In this document: positions 35,822 to 44,277 of the stretch, piece by piece | How positions within the stretch are numbered: position 1 is the first letter of the stretch | Layout: every line of letters starts with the position of its first letter | Assembly (NCBI RefSeq): GCF_029319185.1 | Contig: NZ_CP119754.1 | Location: 3,100,001-3,164,000 of the forward strand | Origin: Superficieibacter sp. HKU1 | Lineage (GTDB): Bacteria; Pseudomonadota; Gammaproteobacteria; Enterobacterales; Enterobacteriaceae | Length of the DNA stretch: 64,000 bases | Direction of reading: 5' to 3' | The notes under the pieces: model-generated | The model's database searches: none | What the model was told of the DNA's origin: nothing | What the model saw: the letters and a program-made list of their open reading frames with translations, nothing else | Translations under genes and position numbers: made by a program

Positions 35822-36715
35822 ATGAATATTCTGATTACCGGGGGCACCGGTCTGGTAGGCCGCCACCTTATTCCACGCTTACTGGAACTGAAGCATCAGG
35901 TTACCGTGGTCACGCGAAATCCCGAAAAGGCGCGGCACACATTTAGCGATCGGGTGACGTACTGGAAGGGCCTGGCAGGCCAGACGCATCTCAACGAGAT
36001 CGATGCGGTGATTAATCTGGCGGGAGAACCGATTGCCGATAAACGCTGGACCGAGGCGCAGAAGCAGCGGCTGTGTAATAGCCGCTGGAATATGACGCAG
36101 CAGCTGGTTGATTTGATCAACGCCAGTGATACGCCGCCAGCGGTATTTATTTCCGGGTCGGCGATTGGCTACTACGGCGATCTGGGCGAGGTGGTGGTGA
36201 ACGAAGAGGAGCCGCCGCACAATGAGTTTACCCATAAGCTGTGCGCCCGCTGGGAGCAAATTGCCTGCGGCGCGCAAAGCGATAAAACCCGTATTTGCCT
36301 GCTGCGAACCGGCGCGGTGCTGGCTCGCCATGGCGGTATGCTGGCGAAACTGCTGCCGATTTTTCGGCTCGGTGTGGGCGGGCCGATTGGTGATGGTCGT
36401 CAATATCTGGCGTGGATCCATATTGATGATATGGTCAACGCTATTCTCTGGCTGCTGGACAACGACCTGCGCGGCCCGTTCAATATGGTCTCCCCCTACC
36501 CGGTACGCAACGAACAGTTCGCTCACGCCCTCGGCCATGCGCTGCATCGTCCGGCCATCCTGCGCGCGCCGGCACCGATAGTGCGACTGATGATGGGCGA
36601 ATCCTCGGTACTGGTGTTAGGCGGCCAGCGCGCGCTGCCGAAGCGGCTTGAGGCCGCCGGTTTTGCCTTCCGCTGGCACGATCTGGAGGAAGCACTACAG
36701 GATTTGGTAGGGTAG
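35822..36715 (+). CDS. yfcH: SDR-type epimerase family protein YfcH
   Basis: YfcH is a 297-residue extended short-chain dehydrogenase/reductase-like protein (E. coli length). The nucleotide-binding glycine motif GGTGLVGRHL is at residues 7-16, and the C-terminal DUF1731-type end includes GESSVLVLGGQRALPKRLEAAGF. ATGGAGG gives a good ribosome site 6 nt before the ATG. The substrate is unknown; the family is distantly related to cell-division inhibitor SulA-like (mis-named) proteins. Confidence 0.93.
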   Translation: MNILITGGTGLVGRHLIPRLLELKHQVTVVTRNPEKARHTFSDRVTYWKGLAGQTHLNEIDAVINLAGEPIADKRWTEAQKQRLCNSRWNMTQQLVDLINASDTPPAVFISGSAIGYYGDLGEVVVNEEEPPHNEFTHKLCARWEQIACGAQSDKTRICLLRTGAVLARHGGMLAKLLPIFRLGVGGPIGDGRQYLAWIHIDDMVNAILWLLDNDLRGPFNMVSPYPVRNEQFAHALGHALHRPAILRAPAPIVRLMMGESSVLVLGGQRALPKRLEAAGFAFRWHDLEEALQDLVG

Positions 36716-36793
36716 CCACGTTGATTCAGGGATGATTTTATTCGCAGACCGGTGATATGGTTATTTGCCTGTTTCACCGGACTGATGATATTC

Positions 36794-37315
36794 ATGCTCA
36801 CGCTGTTAACTCCCCGCTTTACCCTCTCTTCATTTCAGGAATCTGACTGGCTTTTCTTCCGCCATCTGCGACAGAACCGCGAGGTTATGCGCTATATGGC
36901 GGGCATTGCTTCAGAAGAAGATACCCGCCGCGTGTTTGAACAACGGCTGCTGGAAAAAAATGCCTTTGTCATTCGTATGCATGGCGATGATACCGCGTTA
37001 GGGGATGTTGGCCTGCGTATCAGCAAATTACATCCTGACGAGGCGGATGTAGGCTATTCCGTTCTACTGGCAATGCAGGGGCGCGGTATCGCCAGCGAAG
37101 CGCTACAGGCGGTGTGCCAATACGCGTTTTACCAGGCGAGCGTCAGCGCGTTAAATGCGTGGGTGCTGGCGGAGAATACCGGCTCGGTGAGAGTGCTGGA
37201 AAAGGCGCGCTTTCGCCGGGTACAGACGCTGGAGAAGGCCTTTTTGCTTAATGATGAATATTATGACGACTGGGCGTTCCGTCTGACGAAAGCGGACTTT
37301 TTACAGGCGGGCTGA
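36794..37315 (+). CDS. GNAT-family N-acetyltransferase
   Basis: This is a RimJ/RimL-like acetyltransferase: an N-terminal LTLLTPRFTLSSFQESDW start and the acetyl-CoA loop in VGYSVLLAMQGRGIASEAL near residues 85-105, with LAENTGSVRVLEKARF near 130. I prefer the ATG at 36794 (173 residues), since the family usually begins a few residues before the LxTPR motif. The open frame extends to a GTG at 36752 that would add a hydrophobic stretch. There is no strong ribosome site for any choice. The substrate is unknown. It sits between yfcH and hisP. Confidence 0.82.
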   Translation: MLTLLTPRFTLSSFQESDWLFFRHLRQNREVMRYMAGIASEEDTRRVFEQRLLEKNAFVIRMHGDDTALGDVGLRISKLHPDEADVGYSVLLAMQGRGIASEALQAVCQYAFYQASVSALNAWVLAENTGSVRVLEKARFRRVQTLEKAFLLNDEYYDDWAFRLTKADFLQAG

Positions 37316-37336
37316 TCCCCACGGGAGGATCAGCCC
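37309..37336. terminator. Convergent hairpin at the end of GNAT and hisP
   Basis: Perfect 10-bp arms GGGCTGATCC/GGATCAGCCC with an 8-nt loop overlap the acetyltransferase stop and precede the hisP stop on the other strand. There is no clear T-run. Confidence 0.6.
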
Positions 37337-37343
37337 ATCACCG

Positions 37344-38117
37344 CTACTTCAGCGATCCCTTCAAAAACTGCTGCAAACGAGGACTCTGCGGATTACCGAA
37401 CACCTGTTCCGGATCGCCCTGCTCCTCAATTTTGCCCTGATGGAGGAAAATAACGTGGGAGGAGACGTGGCGGGCAAAGCCCATTTCATGCGTCACTACC
37501 ACCATGGTTTTCCCCTCTTCGGCCAGCTGTTGCATGATGCGCAGCACTTCTCCCACCAGCTCTGGATCCAGCGCGGAGGTCGGTTCATCAAACAGTAAGA
37601 CTTCCGGCTCCATTGCCAGCGCGCGGGCGATAGAAACGCGCTGCTGCTGGCCGCCCGACAAATGCACCGGGTACTTACCCTGCGCCATTTCATCAATGCC
37701 GACTTTTGCCAGGTATTTCATCGCCCGCTCGCGCGAGGCTTGTTTACTCAGCCCCAATACCTGAATCGGTGCTTCCATCACGTTTTCCAGCACCGTCATG
37801 TGGCTCCACAGGTTAAAGTGCTGGAACACCATGGTGAGCCGCGTACGCAGTAGCCGGAGCTGATTTTTATCGGCGACCTTAAGCTGTCCGTCTTTATCGC
37901 GCACCAGAGTGATATTCTGCCCGCTGACGGTAATGGTGCCTTCGCTCGGTTTTTCAAGAAAGTTAATACAGCGCAAAAAGGTACTTTTACCCGATCCGGA
38001 GGAGCCGATAATCGAAATCACATCACCGGCGTTAGCCGTCAGCGAAACCCCTTTCAGCACCTCATGCTCGCCGTAGCGCTTGTGCAAATCAATCACGTTT
38101 AATTTGTTTTCAGACAT
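37344..38117 (-). CDS. hisP: Histidine/LAO ABC transporter ATP-binding protein
   Basis: HisP is the ATPase of the high-affinity histidine and lysine/arginine/ornithine uptake system. The 257-residue protein has Walker A GSSGSGKST near 39, signature LSGGQQQRVSIARAL near 154, Walker B LLFDEPTSALDP near 178 and the switch His in VVTHEMGFA near 211. It lies 8 nt after hisM. Confidence 0.97.
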   Translation of the reverse strand: MSENKLNVIDLHKRYGEHEVLKGVSLTANAGDVISIIGSSGSGKSTFLRCINFLEKPSEGTITVSGQNITLVRDKDGQLKVADKNQLRLLRTRLTMVFQHFNLWSHMTVLENVMEAPIQVLGLSKQASRERAMKYLAKVGIDEMAQGKYPVHLSGGQQQRVSIARALAMEPEVLLFDEPTSALDPELVGEVLRIMQQLAEEGKTMVVVTHEMGFARHVSSHVIFLHQGKIEEQGDPEQVFGNPQSPRLQQFLKGSLK

Positions 38118-38125
38118 CGTATTTC

Positions 38126-38842
38126 TCAGTGCGTCGATGAAGGTTTCACGTGCTGTAACCAGCGCTTTTCCGCCTTGCGGAATAAACTAATCAGCACATA
38201 AGAAATCATTAAATAAAGAACGGCCGCAATACCGAAAGCGGTGAAAGGCTGATACGTCGCTGAGTTGATATCACGGGCAATTTTGAGCAGATCCGGCACC
38301 GTGGCGGTAAACGCCAGCGCGGTCGAATGGAGCATTAAAATCACTTCGTTACTGTACGCTGGCAGCGCAATGCGCAGGGCTGAAGGCAGAATAATGCAGC
38401 GGTACATTTTGAACGACGAAAAGCCATACGCGCGCGCCGCTTCAATTTCACCGTGCGGCACCGAGCGAATAGCCCCGGCAAAAATCTCGGTGGTATAGGC
38501 GCAGGTGTTGAGCGTCAGCGCCAGCACCGTACAGTTCAGGCCGCTGCGAAAAAAAGCATTCAGTAGCTCGGTGCCTTTCACCACTTCCAGCGTATACATG
38601 CCGGAATAGAACACCAGCAGCTGAACGTAAAGCGGCGTTCCGCGGAAAACGTAAGTAAATAACCAGATGGGATAGCGGATTAATCGATTGCTGGAAACGC
38701 GGCCAATCGCCAGAAGAACCGCCAGCAGGCCGCCCATTACCACCGAGGAGATTAGCAGCCACAGCGTTACCGCCACGCCGGTCATCCGGTAGCCATCGCT
38801 CCACAGTAATGACTGCCAGTATTCCTGAATAATGTCGATCAC
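38126..38842 (-). CDS. hisM: Histidine/LAO ABC transporter permease HisM
   Basis: HisM is an inner-membrane permease of 238 residues with about five membrane segments. The ABC-coupling loop is EIEAARAYGFSSFKMYRCIILP near residue 150. It forms a heterodimer with HisQ and overlaps hisQ by 4 nt. Confidence 0.97.
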   Translation of the reverse strand: MIDIIQEYWQSLLWSDGYRMTGVAVTLWLLISSVVMGGLLAVLLAIGRVSSNRLIRYPIWLFTYVFRGTPLYVQLLVFYSGMYTLEVVKGTELLNAFFRSGLNCTVLALTLNTCAYTTEIFAGAIRSVPHGEIEAARAYGFSSFKMYRCIILPSALRIALPAYSNEVILMLHSTALAFTATVPDLLKIARDINSATYQPFTAFGIAAVLYLMISYVLISLFRKAEKRWLQHVKPSSTH

Positions 38843-39525
38843 AGGTCAGCCCTCTTCACACCTACGGAGTAGCGGCGTTCGAGCAGCAGCAGCACACCAT
38901 TAGAAACCGTGGTAAATACCAGATAAATCAGCCCGCAGACGATAGCGAAATAGAACGGCTGCCAGGTACTTTTACCTGCCAGCTGCGTCGCCTTTACCAC
39001 ATCTTCCAGTCCAAGCAACGAGACCAGCGCCGTTGCCTTAAGGATCACCTGCCAGTTATTGCCGATGCCCGGTAAGGCATAACGCATCATCGCCGGAAAC
39101 AGAATACGCCGGAAGGTCTGGCTGCCGGTAAAACCGAACGCCGTTGCCGCTTCAATATGCCCTTTCGGCACCGCCATAAACGCGCCTCGAAAGGTTTCAG
39201 TGAAGTAGGCGCCATAGATAAAGCCGAGGGTAATAATGCCCGCCACCATCGGATCGATGTCAAATTGCGCCAGGCCCAGCGCATCGGTGATGCTGTTAAG
39301 GGCAATTTGCAGACCGTAAAAGATCAACAGCATCAGCACCAGATCCGGCACGCCGCGAATCAGGGTGGTGTAACCTTCAAAGATCAGCGCCAGCGGGCGA
39401 CTACCGGAAAGCTTTGCTCCCGCGCCAATCAGGCCGATTAGCACTGACAGCACCACGGAACTTAAGGCCAGCTCCAGCGTGACTATCGCGCCCTGTAAAA
39501 TTACCTGTGAAAACCCGTGCAGCAT
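38839..39525 (-). CDS. hisQ: Histidine/LAO ABC transporter permease HisQ
   Basis: HisQ is the partner permease (228 residues, family length) with the coupling loop HIEAATAFGFTGSQTFRRILFP near residue 125. It pairs with HisM and the HisP dimer to form HisQMP2, shared by both periplasmic binding proteins encoded next door. Confidence 0.97.
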   Translation of the reverse strand: MLHGFSQVILQGAIVTLELALSSVVLSVLIGLIGAGAKLSGSRPLALIFEGYTTLIRGVPDLVLMLLIFYGLQIALNSITDALGLAQFDIDPMVAGIITLGFIYGAYFTETFRGAFMAVPKGHIEAATAFGFTGSQTFRRILFPAMMRYALPGIGNNWQVILKATALVSLLGLEDVVKATQLAGKSTWQPFYFAIVCGLIYLVFTTVSNGVLLLLERRYSVGVKRADL

Positions 39526-39547
39526 TCAGTCTTTCCTGTCCTGGTAC

Positions 39548-39574
39548 GGACCCGGCGTTGAGTTAACCGGGTCC
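39548..39574 (-). repeat. Intercistronic stem-loop hisJ/hisQ
   Basis: Arms GGACCCGG/CCGGGTCC with an 11-nt loop lie in the 58-nt gap between hisJ and hisQ. A REP-type hairpin at this place in Salmonella is known to protect the upstream binding-protein message, so higher hisJ expression is expected. Confidence 0.65.
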
Positions 39575-39583
39575 GGGCGGAGA

Positions 39584-40366
39584 TTAACCGCCGTAAACGT
39601 CAAAATCGAAGTACTTTTTCGCCAGTTTGTCGTACGTTCCGTCAGCACGCATGTCGGCAAAGGCTTTATTCAGCGCTTCGCGCAGTTCGTTATCCTCTTT
39701 GCGCAGGCCCATTCCGGTCCCGACGCCAAACAGTTTTTCATCTTTGATTGACGGACCGCCGAAGGCATAGTCCTGACCGATCGGCTGTTTCAGAAAGCCC
39801 TCGCTGGCAGCCACTTCATCCTGAAACGCCGCATCAATACGTCCGGCGGTCAGGTCAGCGTAGATATTGTCCTGGCCCTGATAGGAGACGATCTCGACGC
39901 CTTTCGGTGCCCAGTGGACGTTGCCATAGGTTTCCTGGGTGGTTCCCTGCAACACACCGATGCGTTTGCCCTGCAGTTTGCTCAGCTCTGGTGCAATGTC
40001 AGAGCCTTTCTTCACGACCAGACGGGAGTCAGCCGCATACAGCTTGTCGGTAAAGGCAATCTCCTGCTGGCGTTTTTCAGTAATCGACAGCGAGGACATA
40101 ATAACGTCGATTTTTTTCGCTTTCAGGGAAGGGATCAGCGCGTCCAGCGGGTTTTCCATGAAGGTACATTGCGTTTTAATCCGCTTACAGAGTTCTTTTG
40201 CCAGATCGATATCAAAACCCACTAATTCACCCTGCGAATTTTTGGATTCAAACGGGGCATAGGTTGGATCGGTACCAATACGCAATTTTTGTGGAAGAGC
40301 GGCGAAAGCGCCTGAGATACTGGAAACCGCCAGCACTAAGGAAAGAGACAACACCAGCTTTTTCAT
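39584..40366 (-). CDS. hisJ: Periplasmic histidine-binding protein
   Basis: HisJ captures L-histidine in the periplasm for HisQMP2. The ATG at 40366 (MKKLVLSLSLVLAVSSISGAFA) gives 260 residues including a signal peptide cut after FAA/ALPQ near residue 22; GAGGAT lies 6 nt upstream. The family signature GFDIDLAKELCKRI and SLSITEKRQQEIAFTDKLY are present. Its close paralogue argT lies upstream on the same strand. Confidence 0.96.
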   Translation of the reverse strand: MKKLVLSLSLVLAVSSISGAFAALPQKLRIGTDPTYAPFESKNSQGELVGFDIDLAKELCKRIKTQCTFMENPLDALIPSLKAKKIDVIMSSLSITEKRQQEIAFTDKLYAADSRLVVKKGSDIAPELSKLQGKRIGVLQGTTQETYGNVHWAPKGVEIVSYQGQDNIYADLTAGRIDAAFQDEVAASEGFLKQPIGQDYAFGGPSIKDEKLFGVGTGMGLRKEDNELREALNKAFADMRADGTYDKLAKKYFDFDVYGG

Positions 40367-40566
40367 AATTATCCTCAACAAACCGTCATTCTAATGGGAT
40401 TCATGGCCCAAATAAGGTGCAGATATCGTGCCATTATTCGGGGCGGCAAGGCAAAATATTCTGCACGCTTATCGCATTTTTTTCGCATTATAAACGCGTA
40501 ACTATGCATTAGTGCCCAACCGTAGTGCATCCTTCGCACCACTACGATGCATAAATCTCATTAATA

Positions 40567-40592
40567 CTCCGTGCTGAAGATCCAGCACGGAG
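40567..40592 (-). terminator. Hairpin after argT
   Basis: A perfect 10-bp stem CTCCGTGCTG/CAGCACGGAG with a 6-nt loop lies 25 nt past the argT stop. The following TATTAATGAG is only partly T-rich, so it may stop some transcription before hisJ. Confidence 0.55.
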
Positions 40593-40616
40593 GACGTTGA
40601 GTTCGTTGTCGCAGGC

Positions 40617-41399
40617 TTAATCGCCGTAAACGTTGAAATCGAAATATTTTTTCGCCATTTTGTCGTAGGTACCATCAGCGCGCAGGTCTTTCAGCGCTTT
40701 ATCAAAGGCGGCCTTCAGCTCGGTGTCATCCTTGCGCAGACCGACGCCCGTGCCATCGCCAAAGAATTTTTTATCTTTTACCGAGGCCCCTGCAAAGGCA
40801 AAGTCTTTCCCGGCGGGCTGTTTGAGAAACCCTTCGCTGGCGGCGACTTCGTCCTGCAAGGCGGCGTCAAGACGGCCTGCGGCGAGGTCGGAGTAGATCA
40901 GATCCTGGTTAGCGTAGGCAATGACATCCACACCTTTGCTGCGCCAGTGGTCGTTGCCATAGGCTTCCTGAGTGGAGCCCTGAAGCACGCCAACGTGTTT
41001 GCCTTTCAGTGATTCCAGCGTGGGCTGGATTGGCGAGCCTTTGGCGGCAATCAGGCGAGAGTCGGCAGCGTAGAGCTTGTCAGAGAAGGCAATTTCCTGC
41101 TGACGCTTTTCGGTGATGGAAAGCGAAGAGATAATCGCATCGATTTTTTTCGCTTTCAGCGACGGAATGAGCGCATCAAAATCGCTGCCGACCCAGGTAC
41201 ATTTGACCTGAATGCGTTTGCACATTTCGTTGCCCAGATCGATATCAAAACCGACAAACTGCCCTTTTGCATCTTTCGAGGAAAAAGGCGCATAGGTGGC
41301 GTCAGTGCCAATCCGCACCGTTTGCGGTAGCGCGGCATAAACGCTGGCGGCGCTGCTTAAACCGACCAGTAAAGATAGAGCCAGGACCGACTTCTTCAT
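40617..41399 (-). CDS. argT: Lysine/arginine/ornithine-binding periplasmic protein
   Basis: ArgT binds lysine, arginine and ornithine and feeds the HisQMP2 permease. The 260-residue precursor starts MKKSVLALSLLVGLSSAASVYA, a signal peptide, and shares the SLSITEKRQQEIAFSDKLYAADSRL core with HisJ. Upstream of argT, where ubiX would be adjacent in E. coli, an inserted AT-rich islet now intervenes. Confidence 0.97.
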   Translation of the reverse strand: MKKSVLALSLLVGLSSAASVYAALPQTVRIGTDATYAPFSSKDAKGQFVGFDIDLGNEMCKRIQVKCTWVGSDFDALIPSLKAKKIDAIISSLSITEKRQQEIAFSDKLYAADSRLIAAKGSPIQPTLESLKGKHVGVLQGSTQEAYGNDHWRSKGVDVIAYANQDLIYSDLAAGRLDAALQDEVAASEGFLKQPAGKDFAFAGASVKDKKFFGDGTGVGLRKDDTELKAAFDKALKDLRADGTYDKMAKKYFDFNVYGD

Positions 41400-42427
41400 A
41401 CATTCCCCTCAATGTGGTGATTTTATTATGTACTGTCTGTGTTGTGCTGCGGATAAGCCTTGCAGGTTTTGTGCCATCTCTGCGCCCGGAACGGGGATAC
41501 ACGGATGTGTTAATAAAACGTTGCAAACTATCGTAAGGTGAAAGATAGCAGGTCCGCCGAGCGAACCGCAGCGGTAAAAGAAGGAAAATGTCGGGGATAT
41601 GATCGCGGTTACAAAAATGCCCTGAAACAGGGCATGAAGGTGTGACAACTAGTCGATGAGATGCGGCGGGTGCCTGGTTTGGCTTTCTTTCGATGGCGCG
41701 TCCTTGCACGTCACTCAGCAACCGATCTTGATAAGTATGCAAATATATTCATCGCTAACCATCATTGATTTTATTTCATTCATATTCTGAATGATTATTA
41801 TCGCCCACATTATGGATAAAATTTATTAAATGATGCCGTCATATAAAACGTTAATACTCCCGTCTGTTATGTAGTACCAGGCATCATGACAATAATTCAG
41901 ATCTCAATTTCTTGCCTGAACTATGAGGAGAATGCTTTGCTAATATTTAGCCAATTCGTTGATAGATATATATATTAACCAACGATAAAAGATCTCCTTG
42001 TCTTGTATACTTCTCAAGGATGTCTCCCGTGCTTCTCTCTATTACCTTCCACCTTTCAGAAAATAGAGACTTCACTGATTAAAACATAAATAAAATTGTT
42101 GATTTCCAGGGCATGCCTTCATAAGATACATTCATAATTAACAAGACACGCCCTCTGTTTATGGGAGTATTATGGATGATATAACATAATATAATTCATG
42201 CAATCAATATACTTCACTGAAGATATAGAAATCATTTATCATTCATAGGATGAGTGAAAGTCACAATCTCATTCACGGCACTACTAACTAACATAGCTTT
42301 TATAAGCTTACATCGTGGCATTTTTATTTACTGACAACGGTAAATACATTATTGCAACAAGTATAATTATGAATATTAAACATGGCATCTATTATATTAA
42401 TTTATAAATAAAAAGGAGATATCCAAA
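41400..42427. other. argT upstream region and non-coding left part of the AT-rich islet
   Basis: This stretch of more than 1 kb has no convincing gene. The first 220 nt or so are of ordinary composition and should contain the argT promoter and its nitrogen control; after the 19-bp hairpin at 41617-41635 and about 100 more ordinary bases, the sequence becomes strongly AT-rich to the DUF5675 gene. A TATAAT at 42362-42367 is the best -10 candidate for that gene, without a clear -35. Short frames of 20 or fewer codons were ignored. Confidence 0.5.
41617..41635. repeat. 19-bp direct repeat, left copy
   Basis: ATGCCCTGAAACAGGGCAT is identical to the core of the ubiX terminator at 43624-43642. The copy is itself a hairpin (8-bp stem, AAA loop). 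The two copies lie in the same orientation about 2.0 kb apart and bracket the islet. Confidence 0.85.
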
Positions 42428-42865
42428 ATGGCTCAGAATATTATCAAAATTGAGCGTTTTTTTGACACTGAATTGTCGACAATAAGTAGGTATCATATTG
42501 CTGGAACACGTATAAAGGGATATGTACTGGAGTGCCCCGGCCCCGACACGACTATGTCAAATCAACGTAAAAGAATCCCGGTTGGCACTTATAAACTAAA
42601 ATGGCACAACAGCCCTTCTATGCCCGCACATAATCCTCTGATATTACTCCATAATATCAATGTTCCAGAGTCAAGGAAAATTCTTATTCATTGTGGAAAT
42701 ACCGTAAATGACACTAAAGGCTGTCTAATTGTAGGCAGTACCTTCAGTCAAAATCGCGTAATGCAAAGTGGAGCAGCGTTTACAGCATTACAGACGTACA
42801 TAAGTAGCATAGGTATTGAAAGATTTGAAGTTGTAATTAGTCAAAATTTAGGTGAACGTATTTAA
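42428..42865 (+). CDS. DUF5675-family protein with His/Cys motif (candidate peptidoglycan enzyme)
   Basis: This 145-residue protein has no signal peptide or membrane segment. It resembles the DUF5675 family of phage and secretion-linked proteins: KGYVLECPGP early, RIPVGTYKLKW near residues 49-60, and ILIHCGNTVNDTKGCLIVG near 85-103. The spaced H88 and C99 (IHxGNxxxDTxGC) recall the His/Cys pair of L,D-transpeptidase-like enzymes, which suggests but does not prove a cysteine peptidoglycan enzyme. AAAAGGAG at 42411-42418 gives a strong ribosome site. It is followed after 25 nt by a secreted SH3-like protein, the arrangement expected of an effector and its periplasmic immunity protein. It is AT-rich relative to its neighbours. 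Confidence 0.8.
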   Translation: MAQNIIKIERFFDTELSTISRYHIAGTRIKGYVLECPGPDTTMSNQRKRIPVGTYKLKWHNSPSMPAHNPLILLHNINVPESRKILIHCGNTVNDTKGCLIVGSTFSQNRVMQSGAAFTALQTYISSIGIERFEVVISQNLGERI

Positions 42866-42890
42866 TGGCAAGATGAATAAGGACATCAAC

Positions 42891-43574
42891 ATGCTAAAGA
42901 AATCTGTATTCCTATTGTTATTTTTATTTATTTCTCAAAATTCTTTTGCCGCCTCAAAAGAGGTACATAATGGCGTCCTACAAGCGTACTGGGAGCTTGA
43001 ATGGAACAAAGACTTTACCAAAAGCATCCCTAAATTACATTTGCGCTATCTTGTTACAGAAAAATCTAAGTCTGTTAAAGTTATTATGCTTGATATGAAG
43101 CAAAGTGACATTAAACATGTAATTAATCTATATTTTAAAAAGATCCCACCTTCATTTTATAAATATAGCGAAGGCCATATAGAAAACAGTGGGGACATTA
43201 TTATTGATAACGTGGTCGAGACAGGTGATTGTGATGGAACATTCAGTTCTGCTCAGTTACAATCCTATACCCCATTAGCGTCGATAACATTAAAAGATAT
43301 CGATACCATGCAAAGGGCTATATTGTGTGATATATCACACCCATATACAACAACTTATGAGCCAGGAGAAGATCTGAAAGATATATACTTAAGAAAAAGC
43401 CCCTCACTTGAATCAGAAATTGTTGCTCAGGTACATGCGACAAATGCATTAGTCAAAATAAAAACTGTCGATGATAAATGGATACTAGTTGGGGTCTATG
43501 ATTATAATGCTCCTGATTTCATAGGCACACCTAAAGGATATGTCGAGATTAAAAATCTTAATTTAAATAATTAA
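42891..43574 (+). CDS. Secreted SH3-like protein, candidate immunity partner
   Basis: From the ATG at 42891 the product has 227 residues with a clear signal peptide (MLKKSVFLLLFLFISQNSFA), so it is periplasmic. AAGGA at 42878-42882, 8 nt before this ATG, decides the start; a GTG at 42852 and an ATG at 42873 in frame would spoil the signal peptide. The C-terminal 60 residues (IYLRKSPSLESEIVAQV to KGYVEIKNL) look like a bacterial SH3 domain, a fold that often binds peptidoglycan or peptides. The central part has Cys in ETGDCDG and ILCDIS. It is unrecognised as a family. Its location directly after the DUF5675 gene suggests a protective partner. Confidence 0.78.
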   Translation: MLKKSVFLLLFLFISQNSFAASKEVHNGVLQAYWELEWNKDFTKSIPKLHLRYLVTEKSKSVKVIMLDMKQSDIKHVINLYFKKIPPSFYKYSEGHIENSGDIIIDNVVETGDCDGTFSSAQLQSYTPLASITLKDIDTMQRAILCDISHPYTTTYEPGEDLKDIYLRKSPSLESEIVAQVHATNALVKIKTVDDKWILVGVYDYNAPDFIGTPKGYVEIKNLNLNN

Positions 43575-43618
43575 AAAACGAGTAATAAGTATATTAGTGT
43601 CAAAAATATGATGGAGTC

Positions 43619-43648
43619 GAATGATGCCCTGAAACAGGGCATCATTTT
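43619..43648. terminator. Bidirectional terminator ubiX / islet (right 19-bp repeat copy)
   Basis: AATGATGCCCTG/CAGGGCATCATT forms a 12-bp stem with an AAA loop, followed on the plus strand by TTTA. It contains the right copy of the 19-bp repeat at 43624-43642 and lies between the convergent SH3-like gene and ubiX. Confidence 0.85.
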
Positions 43649-43655
43649 ATGCATT

Positions 43656-44237
43656 TCACTCAGCGGCAGCGCCGCCCGGCCAGCGGGTGAAAAGGTCTTC
43701 CGGTAGTTCGATAGCGAACTGGTCGAGCACCCGATTAACGGTCTGGTTGATCAGATCGTCAATGGTCTGCGGCCGGTGGTAAAACGCTGGCACCGGCGGC
43801 ATGACCACTGCGCCCAGTTCCGCCGCCTGGGTCATCAGGCGCAGGTGGCCCAGATGCAGCGGGGTTTCCCGCACGCACAGCACCAGCGGGCGGCGCTCTT
43901 TCAGCACCACGTCCGCCGCGCGGGTCAGCAACCCGTCGGTATAGCTGTTAACAATGCCGGAGAGCGTTTTGATCGAGCACGGGAGGATCGCCATGCCCGC
44001 CGTTTTAAACGAACCGGAGGAGATACTGGCGGCGATATCGCGGGCGTCATGAACCACATCCGCCAGCGCCTGAACCTCGCGCAGGGAAAGATCCGTTTCC
44101 AGCGCCAGCGTCTGCCGGGCGGCCTGGCTCATCACCAGATGAGTTTCGACCTCTGCGACGTCACGTAAAACCTGTAGCAGCCGCACGCCGTAAATCGCGC
44201 CGCTGGCGCCGGAAATCCCTATGATGAGTCTCTTCAC
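43656..44237 (-). CDS. ubiX: Flavin prenyltransferase UbiX
   Basis: UbiX makes prenylated FMN, the cofactor of the decarboxylase UbiD in ubiquinone synthesis. The 193-residue protein starts MKRLIIGISGASGAIYGVRLL, with the FMN-binding GxSGAS, and has the family segments ILPCSIKTLSGIVNSYTDGLLTRAADV and ERRPLVLCVRETPLH. A few extra residues (GGAAAE) end the protein compared with E. coli. Confidence 0.96.
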   Translation of the reverse strand: MKRLIIGISGASGAIYGVRLLQVLRDVAEVETHLVMSQAARQTLALETDLSLREVQALADVVHDARDIAASISSGSFKTAGMAILPCSIKTLSGIVNSYTDGLLTRAADVVLKERRPLVLCVRETPLHLGHLRLMTQAAELGAVVMPPVPAFYHRPQTIDDLINQTVNRVLDQFAIELPEDLFTRWPGGAAAE

Positions 44238-44277
44238 ATTCGTCGTCCTTTAAGTCGCTTTGGCAAATTTTGCCCGA

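Noticed and set aside
42852..42890. Extended N-terminus of the SH3-like protein from the GTG at 42852
   Set aside because: It would put polar residues before the signal peptide and overlap the upstream gene; AAGGA fits the ATG at 42891.
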